Assembly (NCBI GenBank): GCA_036785325.1
Contig: JAXIVH010000012.1
Span: forward strand, 9,775,591-9,839,590
Source: Urophycis tenuis
Lineage: Eukaryota > Chordata > Actinopteri > Gadiformes > Phycidae
Direction of reading: 5' to 3'
DNA length: 64,000 nucleotides
The notes below the pieces were generated by a model. It did no database searches. It saw only the letters and a list, made by a program, of their open reading frames with translations, and was not told the origin of the DNA. A program made the position numbers and the translations under genes. Below, in pieces: positions 1 to 48,000 of the stretch (the stretch's first letter is position 1; each line of letters starts with the position of its first letter).

Positions 1-825
1 CGTTCCCAGGAGTCTCATAGCTCATATCCCCCAGAACAGGCTGTTTGGTTTCTCATGCGTTTTCTCCAGCCGCCGTATGAAAGTTAACATAAACGTTGGC
101 GAATCTGCCTCGGCACGGGAAACGGCGTGCCCGTTATTAATAACGCTATTACCACACAGGTGTGTGTTGGACTTAATACGGTCTGATTGGATTTGGACCT
201 CCACCAGAATGCCCGCAAGGGTAGGTGTCAGAAATGTAGGAACGAGTCGCCCCCCCGAACGTGGCTTGTCTGGCGAACACGTGCGTGATTTAATATGGTG
301 GTACGTGGCGAGGCCGAGGGGCGGGCGGGCCGGCCGGCTTGCACGGCCTGGTTTCAGACGCATCTGTTATTTCCAACGACAATCAACTACCTTGGAAACC
401 GTTTCCCTGTTCATCGTCAGCTGGGAGGCTGTCATTTTCCGCACATTCCCCACACCCCGCCCCCCCCCCCCCCCCCCCCTCCCCGCCCACTGTTCGTTAT
501 TAAAGCGCAAGCTTCCACCCAAGCCTTTTTTGGCTGCCCAGACCGTACGGGCCAGAGAGCCATTAAACGCTGTATGGCCCTTAAGGGGGTATTCAGTGTT
601 TACGGCTGAGCTCCGTTCCCCTTTTGTCTCGCTCGCAGGGATCCAGCACCGCGCCGCGTGGTGTGGTCCTCCCGTCTCTCTCTCTCTCTTTGCGCCCACA
701 GCCGTCGGTGGCATCGGAGCACCGCCACTGCTAATCCTTATCAGCCATCGCGGCAAAAAACAACCCCTGTTATTCTCCGGAAACCCACTCCACTCAAAAC
801 AAATGGAGCGGAAAACCAACCCAAA

Positions 826-972
<147 letters not shown>

Positions 973-1133
973 ACAGCGCTGACTGCTGTACAAATATCCT
1001 TGCAGATGAAGAGAGAAGTGGGTTGTCTGGGATGATTTTGAAGGATGTTGCAGAGACTTGCGAAAGTCCACTTGCGTTACGTCAAACTTTTTAAAGGCCG
1101 TCACGCGGTGCCGTAACCATCCTGGTGGTGATA

Positions 1134-1312
1134 AGTCCAAGTCAAAGTCAAAGTGAACTTTATTGTCAATCCTACAATACAATAAGTGCAAGTAATTATA
1201 CAGAGGATCGAAATTGCGTTTCTCCAGACTCCAAATGTGCAGTAATTGTAACAGACGACAAATAACATAATAGTGCAATAACAAAACAGTGCAAAAATAA
1301 TAGATAGATAAC
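1134..1312. mobile_element. degraded retroposon-like tail (ctttattgtca ... gaaattgc type)
   Basis: Contains caaagtgaactttattgtca, then cgaaattgcgtttctcc and an A-rich end with repeated gtgcaataa-like words. The same plan recurs at 55557-55730. Tails of this kind are frequent in teleost genomes; family name not determined. No coding capacity. Confidence 0.5.
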
Positions 1313-2566
1313 AATACCCGCTGATTAATGATAACGCTGGGTAATATTTGAGGACACAGGCCGCCCCAAAAACAGTAGACAGTTATGATGGCTTTGTGTA
1401 ATTTTTCTATTCAGATTTTCTACATAATTGCTTATGCAACGCATTCATACAATTGATTGTGTCTCAGGAATCATGGTCTGGATTTCCTCCTTCTCAGCCA
1501 CGACCACAACATCTCCCACTCCCCCCCCCCCCCCCCATCCGCGGGCGCCACCGCCATTTCCGTCGCAGCCAGGTGGCATAAATCAGGTTTGCATCGGGGC
1601 GTTTATTGTACTTGGTAAACGGTACTAGTTATTCTCGCCCAGCAAAACGCTGCTCACTTCCCCCCGTCCAATAAATGTCAGTGGAAATTGCGAGCAGCGG
1701 AGGTTGGTGGGGATTTTGGAATGTGCGAGTATTTGTCACCTCGGAGAAAAAAAAAAAAAAAGGCTTCATGTTGAAGTCATCATCGTTAGGTTCTCATTAC
1801 CTCCCTGCAGCAGCTAAACTCCCTCAACCCTGTTGCATGGTGTACCGCAGCTGCCATCTTGATTGAGGACATGGCTTGATGGGTACCGCAGTTTGAGCTG
1901 CCTAATGACTTTCTAAGCCACACCCCCCCCCATACGAGTCTGCATGCTACATTGACCCCAATCACTATATTATACACCTGAACACTCATCACAGCTTGGC
2001 AAACGCACTGTTCGCAATTATTATTAGTTTACATTAGATGACTGTTATTATATTAGTAGCAGTTTGAACTGGAATTGTAAAGCCCTTCCTTTGTTTCCAC
2101 CCTGCGACCTGCCGGCTGATCTCCCTTACTGTTTAACGATCCAATATGAATACATGCTGTGCGCACATCAATGGTTCACAGTCGGAACGCCCTTTGTTCA
2201 GATGTGCTTGGAAATGCGGCGCAGTCATGGATGGCATCCAAGCTAAACATCTGCAGTATTATACCACATAATAAAGATCTCCCTGTGCCTTCGCGGCATA
2301 TCTAAAGCGGAGAGCGTGTATCTTTATGTTCTCGCCCAACCAGCGTTCGCTCAGCACCGCAACCACTGACATTATGGACAGTCGTCATTGTTAATGGCTG
2401 TGTGTATAATAGTAAAAGAAAAGTCTTAAAATCCTGATAGCATAAGGTGTAAGTTTTTATAATAATCCTATGGCTGTGACTTCCAACATGTGTGAAAATG
2501 GGGGGGTCTATTTTCTGTTTTCTAAAATATTGTGTTTTACCTTCACTCTGTTCTGAGCGTTGTACG

Positions 2567-2599
<33 letters not shown>

Positions 2600-3991
2600 C
2601 CGAACCGTGCGTGTCACGGCTGTACCGGCGCGTCTTGGCGCTAACCGCTTCCACACCCTTAATGGGTACCACACCACCACAGGAGAGATCCTCCCAATTA
2701 GGGCCAAATAGCTCAAACCTTTTGTGCTGGGGGACGGATGCGTGCGAAGCGACACCCAGAAACAGACACGTTCTGTCCAGAGAACCAGCAAGGGCCGCTG
2801 CGGTACGCGGACGCTGTGTTTGTTTTTTGTTTTTTTCATCACGGTGTCGTGATGTGTTCCTGCTGGATCGCTTCGGGAAAGATGAAAGGGTGAAACGATG
2901 ATGGATGAAATGAACACTGCAACGCTTGGCTTTATTTTTACACCGTGTCGTGCGGTGTTTATACCCCCCCCCCCCCCCACCACCACCCCGTAAAAACAAA
3001 ACAAAAAAAAGAACACAACAAAAAAAAAGAAAAAAAACATTAAAGTTGTCACGAAAAAACTTTGTAGTCTAATCTGAAGCCTGACAGACTTAATCTCTCC
3101 CGCTCCATCAGTCTGGGCGTCTAATCAGATTGACACTGCGTCCCGCCGCTAACACCACCATAACCAGCACCAGCATCACCCCCCCTCCCTTCTCCCCCAT
3201 CACACTTACCCCCCCCGCCCACTCTCTCCTCCACCTAACTCCTTAAAGCACCCCCCCCTCCACCCCTCCACCCCTCCACCCCATCCTTGGAACGTCTCGT
3301 CTCCAGCCAAGCACAGGAAGTGGCCCCGGCTCCCGGGGTCCACGTGAGTGATGTCCCGCGGCATTAGCCTCAAAGCCGCGGCCTGTCTGCAGACATTGGG
3401 GCCGATGGCAGCAGCTTCAAGGCCGCGCTCCTCACATCCCCGCGCCCTAAGCCCCTTCCTTCACCGTGATGCACTCTTTTGTTTATTTCTCCCCCCCCAC
3501 CTCCCCCCCCCCACTGCCCTCCCCACTCGCCTCCCTTTTTTTCCTCCCTTTTTTTCTGGAGGTGACATCGGTGTTGTAGTTTGAGGCATGTACTCGCGTT
3601 ACACAGGAAACGTCTTCGGCGTGCGTCTGGTAAATCTTGACCGCGCGCCCGGGGCCCCAGCGTGGTTGACGTGGCGCGCGGCTCCGATTGTATAATCAGA
3701 TCCGGGCTTTCCAGGGTGACGGTTCAGACGTGAACCGTCTGCCAACTGTGTCAAGTATTATCCTTATCTGCGCATTTGTATTTATTTGCCCAGCCGTGTG
3801 TTTACGCCCGCCGACAAATCCTGTAATCATCGCGCACATGCTGTGTGTGCCTTTTCATGTGTCAAAAAAGGAAATGGGTTATGTCTGATCGAATGCGGTC
3901 TATTTGAAGACTTTTAGCAGCAGATGGCACAGAACCAGGAACTGGCCCACCCACCTGTGCAAATTTACCAGAACATGCACCTAGCAATTTA

Positions 3992-4022
<31 letters not shown>

Positions 4023-4059
4023 TCCTTCTCTGTTCCTCGTTCTCTGTCTCCCTTGCCAG

Positions 4060-39247
<35,188 letters not shown>

Positions 39248-39281
39248 GTGAGTCGCCTCGGGGCAGTAGCTGATGACATAC

Positions 39282-39328
39282 GTATTAACTCGTGCCCTTG
39301 CTGACTATTCACCGGCACGAGTTAATAC
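39282..39328. repeat. perfect inverted repeat, 15-bp arms
   Basis: Left arm gtattaactcgtgcc at 39282-39296, right arm ggcacgagttaatac at 39314-39328, loop 17 nt. Lies 35 bp past the uvrag donor. Confidence 0.9.
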
Positions 39329-40026
39329 ATTAACTCACGGACGGACCAAAGAATCGAGTGTCATCTCGTACCCATTTACAAATGAACACAATTAGTCACA
39401 AACACATCAGGCAAATGTTAACCGAGGGGACCTACAGTACGTTAACACTTGAGACAAGTTAATTGACAAGTCATGGTTATTAACGAGTATACAGTGGTAA
39501 TTATTTACCTAATTGTAAAGGGTTTCACGTGAGTGAAGGGATAACAAATGAGAAAGAAGAAGAATAAAACACTGCAATGATTTACAGCTAATGCGTTCAT
39601 CGTGTGACGAGGTGGGCACTACACGGTACGTTCTGCCTTGATGCTACGTTCACAAATTGGCACTGATGGATGAACCGTGCGCCCTTCCTTTCCCCCGTTA
39701 CTTAACCTAACCTCGGCAACATCTGTGACGTGAACAGATGTGAACAGACTTTAAAAAAAAAAAAAACTCATACGGGGGGAATTTCTGCAGCTCCCGCGGC
39801 AGCGGCGGTCTGTTCTCTAATCGCACGCCCGCCTCATAACAATCATCTCTGCCTCGCCTCGAAATGTTTATGCGCTTGCCAATAAGATGAGCACCGTGTG
39901 GGTCGGCCGGGGCCTTTGTACCCCCGGTGTGGAATGCTTAGATCTCCTCCCTCCCACTGCCTGCAGAGTCTCCTGGCTCCGCCCGTAACCCTACAGCTAA
40001 ACCTTTGGGAGTCAGTCAGTCAGTCA

Positions 40027-40057
<31 letters not shown>

Positions 40058-40140
40058 AGCGCCAGGCCTCCACAGCCGCCAGCCGCCGCAACAACGGCGT
40101 CTGGCCTTTTGATCTCTCTCCCCTGGGGGTCAGCGAGGGT

Positions 40141-40170
<30 letters not shown>
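40141..40170. repeat. poly-G tract, 30 bases
   Basis: Uninterrupted run of 30 G followed by tggggggtga. Strong G-quadruplex potential; a C-rich stretch with opposite composition lies at 40268-40320. Confidence 0.97.
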
Positions 40171-40171
<1 letters not shown>

Positions 40172-40443
40172 GGGGGGTGATGTGTTACGGCACACGTTAA
40201 TTGAATAATCTCTTTGTTTTTGAAAGGGAAGACGCCACGGAAAGCCTGCGCCTTCGAACCCTTCGTCCCGCCCCCCCCCCCCTCCCCCCCAAACCCCCCC
40301 GAACCCCCCTGAACCCCCCGTGCCAATGAGAAGCCGGAGAGCCCCGATGTGAGATAAGATGAAAAGCCTTGGCCTGGTCTACCCCTGGTGCGAAAGGGGA
40401 GGAGCTATCAATATGTATCCATGTGGGGGGCGGGCATCTGCCG

Positions 40444-40506
40444 CACTTCCACCTTCACTTTAGTGCCGCGTGCACGCGGCACTTTACTACAGTGAAGGTG
40501 GAAGTG
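40444..40506. repeat. nested perfect palindrome / long hairpin
   Basis: Outer arms cacttccaccttcact (40444-40459) and agtgaaggtggaagtg (40491-40506) are perfect 16-mers. Inside lies a perfect 22-bp palindrome of arms agtgccgcgtg and cacgcggcact (40462-40483). The two stems are separated by small unpaired bulges of 2 and 7 nt. Confidence 0.92.
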
Positions 40507-42681
40507 AGGCACTGAAGCGAGCGCCGCTGCTCAGCCACAGCCACGCTCCTCGTAGACGAGGAGGCCGCCGGGACAGGAAACACAAAGGTCTCTGTGTGTC
40601 GATGCAGGAGCCTCTCTCCCGTCACACACCCGGGTCAGGAACACATGCTTCTGGTAGACATGCGCAGAGCCGGACCGCGCACACACCGGCCTCAGCGATC
40701 CGCATGTGGTTCCGATATTCGCTCTCCCGGGGGGGGAGGGGGGGGGGGGTGGGATCGAACTGGTGGCGGAGCACAGTCACCCGGGTGTCTGACCGCAGTG
40801 AGTCTTTTCCAGACTCTGGGGGCTAGGTTGTTTTAAAGCTCATACATAGTTAGTGTGCATTTGTGAAATGCACGCTCGACTCGAGAGCTGCGGAGTCTGG
40901 GCGTCGGCATGTGCACGCACACACGCACACAGACACGCGCGTGCGCCTGTGCACAGGCAGAGCAGCATTACGAACTGAAAGCCCGCTGCCTTGACAAAGA
41001 GGGAGAGCGTTCACAGCATAAGCTGCTCAGCTGCCTTTTGCCAAGACACCTTTTTTTTACTGTACCGCTTCCACAACGCTGGAAACCTCTGACTAAAGGC
41101 TGGTTAAGAAGACGGACCACGATAGTTTGTCTTTATAGTCTTCCTCAAGTATGCAGTTTCCATATCCATAACAGCCGTGCAGTCGGCTCTCATCTTGTGT
41201 TATTCCAAACCACTGCTACCTAGCCTGGAAAAAAACCTGAAATAAATCTTGTGTTTTCCAGTTACTTTTTGATCTCCCCTTTGTATTTTCCAAAGAAATA
41301 TTTGATGTTATCCCAATAACAAGCGGGGACCACTAAAACATAGACTGGGGCGCTGGAAGGGCCGTTGAACCTACATGCATACTGATATCCAGCTGACTCC
41401 TACATTGTTTGCTATCTCTTCTCTTTCCACCATGTTGAGGGGTTGAGGGGGTTAACATTCTGGTGAGCCCTCAACCCCAACACACACACCTAATCTTCTC
41501 TACCCTATGGAACTGGAAAGATGTGTGTGGTGCATATATATATACAGCTCGGAATCATAGGTGAGTCCATCCATCCAGGCGACAACGCCATAAATACTGA
41601 ACATGAAAAGGTGTGCAGACTCCAGCATGACAGTCGAATGGCTGATATCGGATCACGGTCTCCCGAACAATATGTATAAATAGAAGTGAGCCCGAACCCA
41701 ATCTCTGTGTGTGCTCATCACGGACTGAGGAAGATCGCCTTTCATATTTTGACGTCGCCAGGATCTGTGAGGGAAGGACATGGCACAGTAGTTCTACAGT
41801 GAATCTATTAACTGAGGGGAGGGAGAGAGGGAGAGAGACAGAGAGAGAGGGAGGGGGGGGGGAGTGGGGGTGGGGAGGGTGGGGGGAGAGAGAGAGAGAG
41901 AGAGAGACTACCCAAAACCTCCTCTTCTTCATAAACGGAACAGTCTGGCGGGGATTAAAACAAGAGGAGTTTAACAGACTCCCACACCTGCCACTCTGCG
42001 TCTTGAAGCCGGAGTCTGGCAGGGCTTCAGACGGCCTCCCGGCCAGCCGGCACATGGAGAGGGTTGAGAGGGAGAGTGAGGTGTGGTGCCGAAACACAAC
42101 AGAGACTCTCGCTGTCCCAAGTCATGTCTGGACATTGTGGATCTCTCCCATCAAGGCCCAAAGCGGAAGGATAGAAAAAAAAAAGATAAAAGAGTTCTCC
42201 AAACCACAACCAAAGTGGCGTCACTCTGAAAGCCTGTTCTTGAGTCTTTCGCAGCTAATCAGATCGGTCTGTGTTTTTATTTAGCTAGAACGGACTTACC
42301 GTGTTGAGGGTGATGTTGATCGGAGGGTTGGTGAGCTCCCTCCTCCTCCTCTTCCACTACCTTTCTCTGGTAGAGAGAGGTGATGCTTTTCTCGCATCTG
42401 GGATGGACAGGCAAGGTGGACCCTCCCCTCAACACCAGAGACACCCTGATTGGTCAGAAATTAGCCAGGAGCCGGCGCCGTCAACTGGAAACAGACATTC
42501 TTGCAGCACATTTTACTCACTGATATCTGTAGGAGGCTAAGTCATTTCTAACTGATTACACTCAAATATAAACTCAAAATCTTAACTCAAATCATACCTG
42601 CACACACTGTTTTACTGGCCCACAAGATAGAAATACAAATGGATATTTATGGTTATTTTCACAAGTAATTGATGACCACAT

Positions 42682-42881
42682 NNNNNNNNNNNNNNNNNNN
42701 NNNNNNNNNNNNNNNNNNNNNNNNNNNNNNNNNNNNNNNNNNNNNNNNNNNNNNNNNNNNNNNNNNNNNNNNNNNNNNNNNNNNNNNNNNNNNNNNNNNN
42801 NNNNNNNNNNNNNNNNNNNNNNNNNNNNNNNNNNNNNNNNNNNNNNNNNNNNNNNNNNNNNNNNNNNNNNNNNNNNNNNNN
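42682..42881. other. assembly gap, exactly 200 N, between converging uvrag and wnt11
   Basis: Second 200-N placeholder. It lies where the last exons of uvrag (from the left) and wnt11 (from the right) should be, and neither is found in the flanks. The true missing length may be several kilobases. Confidence 0.99.
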
Positions 42882-44778
42882 GCTTGCCCTCGCTACCTAA
42901 TTGCACTGTTATATAATAGCCGAGTGTTAATGAGCGCTGCGCTGAGAGAGCCGCTTGGAAGTGGGCCGCGGGTTTTTAGGAGTGCAGGGAGATGGTGGAG
43001 GTGGAGGTGGGGGAGGAGGGGGGAGGGGGGGGAGGGAGGAGGGGGGGAGGAGGGAGGGAGGGGAGTGGGTAGGTAGTAGTCACGAGGGAATAGACACAAA
43101 GTAAGTGAGTTTGTCGGGAAATTAAAATCTATCCCGTTTCACAGCTTGGCACTGGCAGCACAATATGCGTTGAGTACCAGTACGAACGCTGGGGTTTACC
43201 GGGGAGACTGGGTTGTGAAATTATATATATATTTTTTTAATGCTGAACAAGGAATTCTTTGTTTTACAGCGTTAGCACTTGAAACTAATTAATAAAAGGC
43301 GTAAAAAAAAAAATCTAAGTTATGTTTTAGGATGTAGTAGATGAGGTGTGACTTAGGTTTTCCCCCTGTCAGCTAACTAGCTTACAAGCTCTCGTCGTAA
43401 GCGCAGAGCCGTCAACGCTGACGAGTCGTACGATAAGGAGTCACTCAGGGCCAACGCTAGGAAGCACCGACCTGAAGTGGCCGTTTTGCTCTGAGCAAAA
43501 AAAAAACACCACCACCTCCTCACAGTAAGGTCCCATCTGCTTCAGATGGGACCCTGGAGGACGGTGGGTAGGCAGAAGATGACAGGAATTTTGCTATCAG
43601 ATAGCGGACGGGATGTGCATCCTCCATTGTCAACACAGACACACACACACACACATTCAATTTCTGTGACATGAGACACAGTCCCAGAAATTGGCTTCCC
43701 CAGTGACCTGAAACATAACTACCCCTAAAAAGGGATAGTTGTGCAGAAGTATGGCCTAATGTGACCGTCGTGTTATCTAACTGGAAAACAGACGTTGCAT
43801 GTTCGCATGTGGTGAACCTGACCTGGAGCATGTCTTCTCAGCTAGCCAGAGAGGGCGCCGAGCACTGAGGAACGTATGGACATGACTCAATCATCCCACA
43901 CCGACCTTTAGCCCCGCAGACGACAAATCTGGCGAGCAATTAGATTAGCTGATTGGATGGCTGGGTACAGGCCCTTGAACTGAAAAAAAACAGGCAGCCA
44001 GACAACCTGTTTTGGATTTCCAATGCTTTGGGTATCTACTCTGCCTGCTTTTTTGGGCAGTATAATATTATTGTGAGTGTGTGCAAAATCTCATGTGTCA
44101 CTATCATCATCTATGTTATTTGTTGGCGGTGAAAATGTCATGAATAACTAGCAACGTCACACAAGATTAACGAGCGGACACACTTTCCATGGTGTTTTTA
44201 TAGATATGAATGGACCCTTGTTGTGTTTGTGGACCCTCAGACAAAGGGGCTCCCCGGTCCCCCACGACGTCTCCCAGAGTGCCCGCGCTACAGGACCCGA
44301 CAAGCCTCAAGCTCAAACACGCGCCCGGAACTCTTATCTCCAGAACCAAAAAAAAAAAAACACTGGCAATTTCCCTCTATGTGTGGCGCTCCGGCAGGGA
44401 TATGGGCTGAGTGCACTCCGGTGCTAAGAATAACTGCATTAGTCACAGCTTCTGATAGTGGCGCAGGGGCCCCAGTCACAATGGCCTCGTCAGTGACACG
44501 TGCTTAGACATGCCACAGGCCAGCGGTCCTCTCTCTGGGACCTCTGGCCCTTATCGGCCGGCCCCACAAACTGCGCGGTGCCGCCACCAGGCAGGCCGGC
44601 AGTCCAGTTAAGTCAACAAATCCACTGCAGCGCGGTCAAAAAGGGACCAGCCGTCACCAGGCCCCATGCGGAGCCTTGACAAAAGTTTCAGAGGGAAATT
44701 CCAGAGGAAACCTTTGCAGACGAGGGAAGAAGAGAACGAGGTGCAGACTGTCCCAGGAGTCCCCGCGGTAACGCTCAC
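42882..44778. other. stretch between the gap and the last seen wnt11 exon
   Basis: Holds a G-rich patch (about 42990-43070), a perfect 11-bp-arm hairpin (43529-43553) and a short CA repeat near 43638-43652. No Wnt C-terminal exon with its cysteine cluster was recognised on the minus strand. Confidence 0.6.
43529..43553. repeat. perfect hairpin, 11-bp arms, 3-nt loop
   Basis: Arms ggtcccatctg and cagatgggacc around ctt. Lies in the wnt11 3' region. Confidence 0.9.
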
Positions 44779-45072
44779 CTGTCCTGTGTGCCGGCGGAGC
44801 CCATTTTGTCGTTTCGGATACAGAAGTCCGAGGAGCTCTGCAGGTAGACCAGCTCGTTCTCCCTCACCGGACGGATGTCGAGGTCTTTGGGAACCAGCTG
44901 CTTGCGGCGTGCCGATGGGCCGCTGCACCACCTTGGTGGCGGACAGGTACTTGGTTTTCAGGTCCATGGCAATGTCCCTCAGGTCCTGCAGGCCCCTCCA
45001 GCAGGTCCTGATGGAGCAGGAGCCCGACACCCCGTGGCATTTGCACTTCATCACAACTGCGTCTCGCAGGGC
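44779..45072 (-). CDS. wnt11: wnt11 exon 4 with one frame break (palmitoleoylation-site exon)
   Basis: Acceptor gcaaag at 45078-45073 and donor gtgagc at 44778; 294 nt against an expected 293. It encodes ALRDAVVMKCKCHGVSGSCS, IRTCWRGLQDL and YLSATKVVQRPIGT. One extra base at 44906-44907 shifts the frame, after which it reads RKQLVPKDLDIRP, ENELVYLQSSSDFCIRNDK and GTQDR. The exon ends with two bases of a split codon, as in other Wnt11 genes. Confidence 0.9.
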
Positions 45073-48000
45073 CTTTGCGGGGGGAAGAGGCCGGAAGTTT
45101 AAGTTAGAGACAGCATGTAATAAAGCTAAACATTTCAACATTTAATGGTGGAAGTCCTGGCAACAAGTATGACCAGACCAAGATAGCGAACAAGACAATA
45201 AATGTATCTAATGAAAAATGACAACATCAAGCCTTTCCGCCGTGCAACAAAAGATTCCAGCGTGCTCACCTGTCGCCCGACCTCACTGTTGTGAAGGTGC
45301 ATCTGTTTGTTGGCGTGGGGAGCCCGCCTTCTTCATCTTCATGGACGCGTCGGAGAACTTGGAGCCCATGATCAGACCGTAGTGCAGGTTGTCCGCACAG
45401 CCCCCCCAGCGGTTAGCCCCGGCTCCGGGATCTCCCCGGGGATGGGACCGCAGGAGCACAGCCGCAGGTCGCCCGAGGTGCACGCCCGCGCGATGGTGTG
45501 GCTGATGGCCGCCGCCGACAGGGCGTAGACAAACGCCGACTCCCTCGTCCCTGCGGGTGACAAAGGACAGAAGGTCTCAATGTGACGGTGAGTGACGTGG
45601 ACGTCTACCAACGGCGCAGCTGATGTCGTCGGCAGGTTTTTCATCAGTTTTTCCCTTACAGCGGCGAAACAGTGAGTGAACTGCTAGTTTCGTAGTGAAG
45701 CGGTTTAGAACCACTGGTTTAGTAGTGAAGCAGTTTAGAACCACTTGGTTTTAGTGGTGAAGCAGTTTAGAACCAATGGTTTCGTAGTGGTGAAAACAGT
45801 TTAGAACCACTGGTTTAAAAGTGAAACAGTTTAGAACCACTCATTTAGCAGTGAAACAGTTTAGAACCAGAACCTCGTTCCGTGGCGAAACAGCCCAGAA
45901 TCGCGGCAAAGGACGATTTCAAGCTACATATCGTCCGATCCCGCGCAGGGAGTCCCTCCGGGTGCCTTTAGAACCCCCCCCCCCTGGAACCTTGTCCACC
46001 TGTCCATCACTGTACTCTGCCATGTCGTGACGCGGCCCCCGCGGAGGCAAGAAATACGGCCGGGGCTGCTCGACAGACACACGAAGCAAAACACCCGCTA
46101 ACCCAAAACAGCCTCGCCCCGGACCGTACGCCAGGGGAAGACGGCGCTCCGACGGAATTGGTGCAGACGTGCACACATATGAGGGCACACATGTTCAGGG
46201 CTGAGGGGCCGCATGGAGATAAAGAAGAAATCATGTCTGAGCAAAGAGCAGCTAGATCAAAGAGGAACATGAAGAGATAAACTGTCTCCTGTCTTGTAGG
46301 AGCCTCTGGGAGACTCTATCCACCACGAGGGCAACCTTCTCCAGGGGCCCGCGTCGTGCAGATACTACTGTGCTACAAGACTCTTTTTTTTTTTTTTTTG
46401 CAATCTCTCTAATTTTTTGGCTGGGGACGACGCAGTTGTAGGTCGCTATCCATAACAGATTTATGTTGTCGACACAAAAAAAAAAAAACAATTGCAAATC
46501 GGATGTCACGGCGCCCAATAAACCCGTGGGCTATCGGAAAAAACAACGAGACGGTTTACAAAGTTGATTCTGCGACCTGCACGTGTTTCTGCGGAGGAAG
46601 CGTTCTCCGATTATGACCTTATTCCTGACTGGTACTGCCGGGCCAGGGGGGGGAAAAGGACTGTTGATGACGGCGTGCGTGTGTGTGTGTCGGTTGGCCA
46701 CTCGCAGCGTGAGAGATGAGACAACGCGGCGGATTAGAAACACGGCAACACATTGTTTGCTTTCAAAATCTTTGCAAAAGCTCGCAGGCTTAGGACATCA
46801 TTAAGACGATGCGAGTCACGATTGTAAAACAGCGAAGCGAAGCTAGCTAAACTGGGACCATGTGCCGCCGTGCGGAAGAGAGCAATAACCTTGGCTCGGG
46901 GTGTTTGTCCAGAGTTATGAACACCAAGGCCATCCGAAAATAAACCACACAGAAGGGCTCTTGAAACGGAGCCATAACTATTAAAATGTGCTGCACATTA
47001 TTTCCTCCACAACCCCCCCCCCCCCCCCCCCACTTCCATTCTACACACACCGAAGCCATTGTTTTAAAACTCGGGACCAAACAAAGAAATGAGACGCTCT
47101 CTCCCATCTTTACATCCAAACCCCGACCAAAGAGTATGGGAACTATTTACTATCTAGCGGATTGAATAGTTTGTTTACCCAAAGCGCCTCACAGTACAGT
47201 CGCCATTCAAAATAAGCCCAAGAGGTTCGGCTCGGAGAACAACTCTGGAGAGCTCGGGGATCGAATCCCAGGACATTTCCGCACAAGAATCACCCACCAC
47301 CCCCAACCACCGTGACCCCTGACCCAACCGGACCCCCCTTCCCGCCCCCCCCCTCCCCGCGCGCCGCGTCACGTACCTCGGTCCAGGTCGGGCGAGTACT
47401 TGGCTGTGTCCGGGGGGATGTCGATGGAGGAGCAGTTCCAGCGCATGTCGGCGAAGGTCTTCTGGCAGGTCTTCTTCACCTCGCGCGCTGCCTGGATGAT
47501 GGTCTGCATGAGCTCCAGGTTGCTGCGGCACAGCTGGGCCTGCGAGGACACGAGGCCGGCCAGCAGCTTGCAGTGCTGGGTCTGGTTGATGTGCAGCGAC
47601 CCCGGGGTGTGGGACAGCGCTCTGAGGGGGGGGGGGGAGGAAGAGGAGGAGGAGGAGGAGGAGGGTGAGAACGGGGTACACGCGCGGCGTTGTGGAACGT
47701 CCCACCTGCCGGGGGTGGTTTTGGGGTGCCGTGCGTTTGTTTTTAGGGTTGTTGTTTTTTTTTTCCCGTGGCATATTTTGATCTATTCTTTTTTATCAGC
47801 TACGGGCAAACAAAGGAAACAATAAACCAGATAAAAACTGCCCATGGGGAAGAATGTTGGCCTGGATCGCAGGCGAAAGGGAGAAAAAAAAAGCCCATCT
47901 TATCCCAGAGTGGATGCCAAAGCTAAGTCACTCCGTGGCTTTGATCAGATACAAACCTTCTTGGCTCCAGGATTTTGATGGAGAAACAGGGTGGGTGGGG

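Larger units (their letters stand above)
39248..42681. other. stretch after the last seen uvrag exon, up to the gap
   Basis: Begins with the uvrag donor. It holds two perfect inverted repeats (39282-39328 and 40444-40506), a G30 tract (40141-40170) and a GA/G-rich patch at 41818-41908. No terminal uvrag exon, which should be large and carry a TPPPSYN-like motif, was recognised. Confidence 0.6.

Noticed and set aside
41709..42284. Candidate for the missing uvrag last exon
   Set aside because: The plus-strand frame here runs through a GA/G-rich low-complexity patch and contains none of the expected Pro/Ser-rich UVRAG tail motifs.
47175..47774. 199-codon minus-strand frame over wnt11 exon 2
   Set aside because: Different frame from the Wnt11 homology; it runs through the poly-C tract and splice sites.
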